Of a stretch of 64,000 bases of DNA, positions 59,617 to 64,000 are shown piece by piece. Within the stretch, counting starts at the first letter, position 1. Every line of letters begins with the position of its first letter. The translations under genes were made by a program, and so were the position numbers. Source of the stretch: Desulfitobacterium dehalogenans ATCC 51507 (GTDB lineage Bacteria; Bacillota; Desulfitobacteriia; Desulfitobacteriales; Desulfitobacteriaceae); NCBI RefSeq assembly GCF_000243155.2, contig NC_018017.1:2418001-2482000 (forward strand), written 5' to 3'. Under the pieces are notes generated by a model. That model searched no databases. It saw only the letters and a program-made list of their open reading frames with translations, and was not told the DNA's origin.

Positions 59617-60588
59617 TTATATGGCCAATTGATTCGCCAAATCATAAAGGCCTTTATTGAAGGGTCTACGTTCACCATAAGCCACTTCCAAAGGCAGAGA
59701 CAGGATTTCCTGATTGACACAAGCTGTCATACGATCCGTTTCCCCGGCACAGAGTATTTCTACTGCTTTCGCACCCATTTGCGAGGCCAGGACCACATCG
59801 AGGGCACTCGGATTGCCTCCTCTTTGAATATGTCCCAAGATGGTGACCCGAGTTTCGAAGCCTGTCCTCCGCCGTAGTTCTTCCCCTAGATTCCAGGCAC
59901 TTGTGGCACCCTCTGCTACCATAATGATACTGTGATGCTTTCCTCGTTGGTGACCACGTTCCAATTTTGCTACAATATCATCAATATCCGGTTGGATTTC
60001 CGGCACAAGGATGGATTCTGCACCGCAGGCTACGCCGGATTGCAGAGCGATGTTCCCGCAATCCCGTCCCATGACTTCCACTAAGAAAGTTCGATCATGG
60101 GAAGTTGCCGTATCCCGAATTTTACTGACCGCTTGAACCACATTATTCACAGCAGTATCAAATCCTATGGTTAAATCCGTCCCGGTAATATCGTTATCAA
60201 TGGTACCCGGTATACCGACGATAGGTATTCCTTGAGCAGACAGGGTCTGTGCTCCCCGAAAAGAACCGTCTCCCCCTATAACAATAAGGGCATCGATCTC
60301 ACGATAACGCAATTGAGCCGCGGCATTTTTTTGTCCCTCAGGAGTGGTCATTTCTTGGGAACGAGCGGTCATGAGCATGGTACCCCCTCTATGAATGATA
60401 TCCGCTACAGCTCCTAAATTCATGGCTATAAATTCTCCATGAATTAGGCCTTCATACCCTTTGCGAATCCCAAAAACCTCGAGTCCATGATAAATTCCCT
60501 TGCGGACCACTGACCGAATGGCTGCATTCATTCCCGGTGCATCGCCTCCACTGGTGAGAACAGCGATCCTCTTGATTATACGGCTCAT
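59617..60588 (-). CDS. pfkA: 6-phosphofructokinase
   Basis: A 323-residue PfkA. IAVLTSGGDAPGMNAAIRSV binds ATP phosphates, VIGGDGSFRGA (Gly after GGD, hence ATP type and not pyrophosphate type) and IPGTIDNDITGTDLTIGFDT hold the catalytic aspartate. VEVMGRDCGNIAL and ILGHIQRGGNPSALD are also intact. It phosphorylates fructose 6-phosphate in glycolysis. Starts after GAGGATAAACG; follows the DnaA-like gene by 20 bases. Confidence 0.97.
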   Translation of the reverse strand: MSRIIKRIAVLTSGGDAPGMNAAIRSVVRKGIYHGLEVFGIRKGYEGLIHGEFIAMNLGAVADIIHRGGTMLMTARSQEMTTPEGQKNAAAQLRYREIDALIVIGGDGSFRGAQTLSAQGIPIVGIPGTIDNDITGTDLTIGFDTAVNNVVQAVSKIRDTATSHDRTFLVEVMGRDCGNIALQSGVACGAESILVPEIQPDIDDIVAKLERGHQRGKHHSIIMVAEGATSAWNLGEELRRRTGFETRVTILGHIQRGGNPSALDVVLASQMGAKAVEILCAGETDRMTACVNQEILSLPLEVAYGERRPFNKGLYDLANQLAI

Positions 60589-60608
60589 CGTTTATCCTCC
60601 TCATCCTT

Positions 60609-61592
60609 TTAATTTACGTCCTCCCGGGAATTAAAATACTTCAATAGCGACTCAAGCTTTTCCTTTAGCTCAGGACTCTTCTTTATCCCTTCCTGAAATT
60701 GCTGATAGGATTTCATAATACTGCTGTGGGATTTATTCAAGAATGTACCGATTTCCGGATAGGAAAGCCGACTAAGGCTACGCATCACATAAATAGCTAA
60801 CTGTCGGGCTTGGCGAACCTCTGAAGTTCGGGTGGTACCATAGATATCTTCTGCTGCAATCCCGGTTAACTCGGCAGCTTTCTGAACAATATTTTGTGGA
60901 GAAGGACGAAGTTTCTCTTTGTGCCTGCGTTCCTGGAGATAGAAGGATAAAGCATCACGGTCAAGAGCACTGTCCGATCTATTGGCAAATTCTATGAAGC
61001 CATTCATAAGACTTTGTGCTTCTGGAAAATTTGCAACTTCCTCAGCCATTAATTCTAAAACCAAATCCTCCACAATTAAGAATTTACGATAAGCCATAAG
61101 CCGTAGGTAGTTCAGCCTATCCTCCGGAGTGGGCTGGAAAATAGGAACGGCTAAGCCCCCAAGTAATCGCGAGCTGAGTTTATCACCGAGAAATTCCAAT
61201 TGGGAAGGCTCCCCGCGAAAACCACAGATGATACGACTATTCCCTTGAAAAAGAGCTTCATAAGTGTGATAGAACTCTTCAATGCTGTGAGTCTTTCCTT
61301 TTAACATTTCAATATGATCCAGTATTAACAATGTAGGGGTACGGAGCCGAAGGCGAAATCGCGATAGGGTTCCTTCTTGTGCAGCAAAAGCATAATTCTT
61401 AACAAAATCTTGAGCATTTATATAAAGGATAGGTTTTTTATTCTTTAACCGTTTGTAGCATTTCAAGAGGAGCGTTGATTTACCGACCCCTGCCGGACCG
61501 TAAATCAATGTAGAAAAAAAGGCCTCCTCCGGTTCATAGACCTTAAGTGTCTGTTCTGCCATACGGTTAAATTCTGATGAAAGCCACATCAT
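60609..61592 (-). CDS. DnaA paralogue (AAA+ with DnaA-type DNA-binding domain)
   Basis: A 327-residue protein. The AAA+ domain has Walker A YGPAGVGKST at 31-40 and Walker B TLLILDHIE near 87; DnaA's domains I and II are missing. The C-terminal 90 residues are a DnaA domain IV (AAELTGIAAEDIYGTTRTSE, ARQLAIYVMRSLSRLSYPEI and LNKSHSSIMKSY, which takes the place of the DHTTV signature). Main DnaA is about 450 residues. It could modulate initiation or bind DnaA boxes elsewhere. Start ATG at 61592 or 61589 after GGAGG; pfkA follows within 21 bases. Confidence 0.85.
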   Translation of the reverse strand: MMWLSSEFNRMAEQTLKVYEPEEAFFSTLIYGPAGVGKSTLLLKCYKRLKNKKPILYINAQDFVKNYAFAAQEGTLSRFRLRLRTPTLLILDHIEMLKGKTHSIEEFYHTYEALFQGNSRIICGFRGEPSQLEFLGDKLSSRLLGGLAVPIFQPTPEDRLNYLRLMAYRKFLIVEDLVLELMAEEVANFPEAQSLMNGFIEFANRSDSALDRDALSFYLQERRHKEKLRPSPQNIVQKAAELTGIAAEDIYGTTRTSEVRQARQLAIYVMRSLSRLSYPEIGTFLNKSHSSIMKSYQQFQEGIKKSPELKEKLESLLKYFNSREDVN

Positions 61593-61704
61593 TCCCCCTC
61601 CTTTTGCACTGAATGGATTTACCCTGCTGCAATAAGATAATTAACCAGAAGGAAAAAGAGGGGTATTCCCTCTCTTTTCCACGCCATTCTTATGGTTTTT
61701 CCCT

Positions 61705-62214
61705 TTAGACAAACTCCACCGTAACCTTCTTCATCTGTTGGTCTTCTACAGGTTTATCCCGATAGTCCCGCTTGACATTGGCAATTCGATCCACTTCCTC
61801 AATTCCCTCAATGATACGACCAAATGAAGCATATTGACCATCTAAGTGGGGGGAGTCAGCGTGCATAAGGAAAAACTGAGACCCGGCTGAATTGGGATTG
61901 GCGGTACGTGCCATGGAAATAACTCCCCGATCATGCTTTAGTTCGTTGCGGAAGCCATTGGATGTAAATTCTCCTTTGATGCTATAACCGCATCCGCCCA
62001 TACCATTGCCCTGGGGGTCTCCTCCTTGAATCATAAAGCCCGGAATAACCCGATGGAAGATGATTCCGTCATAAAAGCCTTTTTCAACTAAAGAAACAAA
62101 ATTCTTCACTGTCTCAGGCGCAACATCGGGGTAAAGCTCAACTTTAATTGTGTTGCCGCTTTCCATTTCAATAGTTACTACCGGTTTCTTTTCATTTAAA
62201 TCTTGTTCACTCAC
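61705..62214 (-). CDS. Cyclophilin-type peptidyl-prolyl isomerase
   Basis: About 169 residues, cytoplasmic. Catalytic-core motifs FHRVIPGFMIQGGDPQGNG, GVISMARTANPNSAGSQFFL and ASFGRIIEGIEEVDRI are intact, including the key arginine in FHRV. The start is GTG at 62214, 7 bases after GGAGG; the longer frame is not needed. Helps protein folding. The gene is divergent from the metal importer genes. Confidence 0.95.
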   Translation of the reverse strand: MSEQDLNEKKPVVTIEMESGNTIKVELYPDVAPETVKNFVSLVEKGFYDGIIFHRVIPGFMIQGGDPQGNGMGGCGYSIKGEFTSNGFRNELKHDRGVISMARTANPNSAGSQFFLMHADSPHLDGQYASFGRIIEGIEEVDRIANVKRDYRDKPVEDQQMKKVTVEFV

Positions 62215-62302
62215 TGCGCATCCTCCTTGTAAAACAATTCCCTCCTGATTATAACCATTTTTCGCCTCATTTACCACTTCTACATTTTGCATGGAGAATA
62301 AT

Positions 62303-62331
62303 TTGACATTCGCACTATTTTCAAGTACACT
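62303..62331 (+). promoter_or_regulatory. Sigma-A-type promoter of the metal importer
   Basis: TTGACA (62303-62308), 17-base spacer, TACACT (62326-62331). It lies 38 bases before the start codon of the binding-protein gene. TTGAAACACTATATCAA just downstream is an imperfect palindrome that might be a metal-repressor site. Confidence 0.7.
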
Positions 62332-62368
62332 TTCTTATTGAAACACTATATCAATAAGGGAGGAACCT

Positions 62369-63355
62369 ATGTATACGTTCAGCAATCGTCTAAATTGGAT
62401 GAAGATAATCCTGGCAGTTTCCCTTGCCTTATTTATAACTGGATGCACCGCAGAAAAGCCCGTCAGCACCATGAATCAAAAGGTCGTCATTACCAGTATC
62501 TCCCCTCTGGCCGATCTGATCAGAAACGTCGGTGGAGATAGTATCCAAGTGATCAGTTTGGTTCCTACAGGGAGTGATCCCCATACTTACGAGCCTACTC
62601 CCGACGCAGTGCGCCAGGTGTCCATGGGAAAACTGTTCTTTGCCAATGGTGTCGGTCAAGAAGCCTATTTGGAAAAGCTCATCGCTAATTCTCAGAATAA
62701 GGATCTACGCACTGTGATTTTGTCCGACGGATTAGAAATACTGGGAAACGAAGGCCATAAAGACAACCATGATGAAGAAGCCGAGCATCACGAAGATGAG
62801 GCCCATATAGAAGGAAATGGTCATGACCATTCCCAAGGCAACCCCCACCTTTGGTTGGATGTAAAAAATGCGCAACATTATGTTGAGAGTATTCGTGATG
62901 CCTTGATTGAGGCCTATCCACAGGATCAAGAGCTCTTTAAAGCCAATGCAGAAAACTATCTTCAAGAACTGGAAGCTTTAGATCAATGGATAGCGAAAGA
63001 AATTCAAACTATTCCCCCAGAGAACCGGAATTTAATTGTCTATCATGATGCCTGGAGGTATTATACAGAACGGTATGGGCTTACCGTCCTTCGACCGGTA
63101 GTTCGTGGAGATGAGTCTGAACCTTCGGCAAAGGATTATGCTCAGCTTATCGAACTGATTAAGGAGTATAAGATCAAAGCTATTTTTGGCGAAGTGGGTT
63201 TTAATACCAAGCTTATTCTCCAATTGGCCCAGGAAACCGGGATTAAGATGGTGGATGATCTGTACAATGATACCCTTGGGGTTACACCGGAAACCGACAG
63301 CTATATCGAAATCATGAAGCACAATACCAAGGCTATTGTCTCAGCACTTGAATAA
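62369..63355 (+). CDS. znuA: Zinc/manganese ABC transporter substrate-binding lipoprotein
   Basis: A 328-residue cluster-A-I binding protein with lipoprotein signal (LAVSLALFITGC). GSDPHTYEPTP gives the first metal histidine; a histidine/acid-rich loop (HKDNHDEEAEHHEDEAHIEG) at about 130-160 and GNPHLWLDVKNA follow; FGEVGFNTKLI and DDLYNDTLG complete the site. The charged loop is typical of zinc-binding ZnuA. GGAGG precedes the ATG. Followed by the ATPase gene, as in znuACB operons. Confidence 0.92.
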   Translation: MYTFSNRLNWMKIILAVSLALFITGCTAEKPVSTMNQKVVITSISPLADLIRNVGGDSIQVISLVPTGSDPHTYEPTPDAVRQVSMGKLFFANGVGQEAYLEKLIANSQNKDLRTVILSDGLEILGNEGHKDNHDEEAEHHEDEAHIEGNGHDHSQGNPHLWLDVKNAQHYVESIRDALIEAYPQDQELFKANAENYLQELEALDQWIAKEIQTIPPENRNLIVYHDAWRYYTERYGLTVLRPVVRGDESEPSAKDYAQLIELIKEYKIKAIFGEVGFNTKLILQLAQETGIKMVDDLYNDTLGVTPETDSYIEIMKHNTKAIVSALE

Positions 63356-63405
63356 GCATTCCGTCTGAGTCACTACATCATACCTATAAGGAAGAAGGAT
63401 ATTTA

Positions 63406-64000
63406 ATGTTAGCCGTTGAGTTTGATTCATTTTCCTATACACTTCCCCAGCGGGACATTCTGTGGGATATTAATCTGCGCATTCCTTGCGGTTCCTGCGT
63501 TGGAATCATTGGCCCCAATGGCTCCGGAAAATCCACCCTGATGAAAAGTATTGTGGGCTTAAATCAAAGCACAAAGGGAAGCGTTAAGGTCTTTGGGCAG
63601 CCACCGACACAAGAATGGCGCCGTAAAATGCAGTTAGGTTATGTTCCACAACTGAAAACCATGGATAAAGATTTTCCTATTTCGGTCTACGAAGTGGTTC
63701 TTTTAGGCCGGACTGGTCGATTAGGTTGGTTTAAACGTCCCCGATCTGAAGATCATGGTCTGGTGGAACAGGCTTTAAAAAAAGTCAATATGTTGAATCT
63801 TAAAGATCGCCCTATTGGCCAGCTTTCCGGAGGCCAACAGCAACGAGTTCTGATTGCTAGAGCCCTGGCCACGGAATCTCGTCTATTACTATTGGACGAG
63901 CCAGCTACAGGGTTAGATATTCCTTCTCAACAAAGTATTTTTCGCCTGATCGAGGATCTCCACGGGGATGGGATAACTATCCTTACCACCACCCATGATT
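63406..64000 (+). CDS. znuC: Metal ABC transporter ATP-binding protein (partial)
   Basis: The first 198 residues of an ABC ATPase, cut by the right edge. Walker A GPNGSGKST, signature LSGGQQQR and Walker B LLLLDEPATGLD are visible, and YVPQLKTMDKDFPISVYEVV is typical of ZnuC/MntB-type ATPases. AGGATATTT precedes the ATG. It starts 50 bases after the binding-protein gene; the permease should follow outside the window. Confidence 0.92.
   Translation, partial: MLAVEFDSFSYTLPQRDILWDINLRIPCGSCVGIIGPNGSGKSTLMKSIVGLNQSTKGSVKVFGQPPTQEWRRKMQLGYVPQLKTMDKDFPISVYEVVLLGRTGRLGWFKRPRSEDHGLVEQALKKVNMLNLKDRPIGQLSGGQQQRVLIARALATESRLLLLDEPATGLDIPSQQSIFRLIEDLHGDGITILTTTHD

Overview
The window looks like a chromosome segment of an endospore-forming, moderate-GC anaerobic Firmicute. 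The best guess is a Desulfitobacterium-like member of the Clostridia; this is inferred from gene content and was not tested by any search. Support comes from SpoVB, an alpha/beta-type SASP, a SpoIIIE/FtsK translocase, a Spo0E-like peptide, strong AGGAGG ribosome sites, sigma-54 activators and an FmdE-family protein. Most genes lie on the minus strand.

Layout. (1) 1-12.3 kb: housekeeping genes on the minus strand: a DinG/XPD-type helicase cut by the window edge, a PLP aminotransferase, a Toprim protein, a DEDDh exonuclease, an M48 protease, a YdcZ transporter, a DUF1540 protein, SpoIIIE/FtsK, a YdjM-like membrane hydrolase, a four-BON-domain protein and a PHP phosphoesterase. (2) 12.6-22.2 kb: one catabolic unit. 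A sigma-54 activator gene is followed by a near-perfect -24/-12 promoter and six co-directional genes: diaminopropionate ammonia-lyase, RidA, YgeY-type deacylase, hydantoinase/dihydropyrimidinase, NCS1 permease and D-aminoacylase. The likely job is uptake and anaerobic breakdown of a ureide, hydantoin or N-acyl amino acid to ammonia and pyruvate, with RidA removing the 2-aminoacrylate made by the lyase. (3) 22.3-37.8 kb: an accessory island ending at tRNA-Trp(CCA). It holds a decayed prophage (tape measure, tail genes, holin-like gene, Y-family polymerase tail, HNH nuclease, broken tyrosine integrase), several lipoproteins including one with Ltp superinfection-exclusion-type repeats, an IS3 remnant, and three diverged copies of a module made almost entirely of tiny membrane peptides plus a small CxxC protein. 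A fourth copy is a stub. (4) 38-43 kb: a second sigma-54-type AAA+ regulator without the GAFTGA loop, a small 41-residue ORF, an EF-G-like GTPase and isoaspartyl dipeptidase. (5) 43.4-64 kb: sporulation and housekeeping genes: SpoVB, SASP, SurE, FolE, an IS30 element, a TPR protein, Fur, YkuS, an M28 membrane peptidase, a PLD-like lipoprotein with degenerate active sites, a histidine phosphatase, a probable 6S RNA, a winged-helix protein, FmdE, a large FtsA-like ATPase, phosphofructokinase, a DnaA paralogue, cyclophilin and the start of a zinc/manganese ABC importer.

The most unusual parts are the triplicated microprotein modules inside the prophage graveyard, the sigma-54-controlled diaminopropionate/hydantoin operon, the DnaA paralogue and the GAFTGA-less activator. 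Starts were chosen from visible ribosome-binding sites and often differ from the longest possible reading frame. Family names rest on motifs read by eye.
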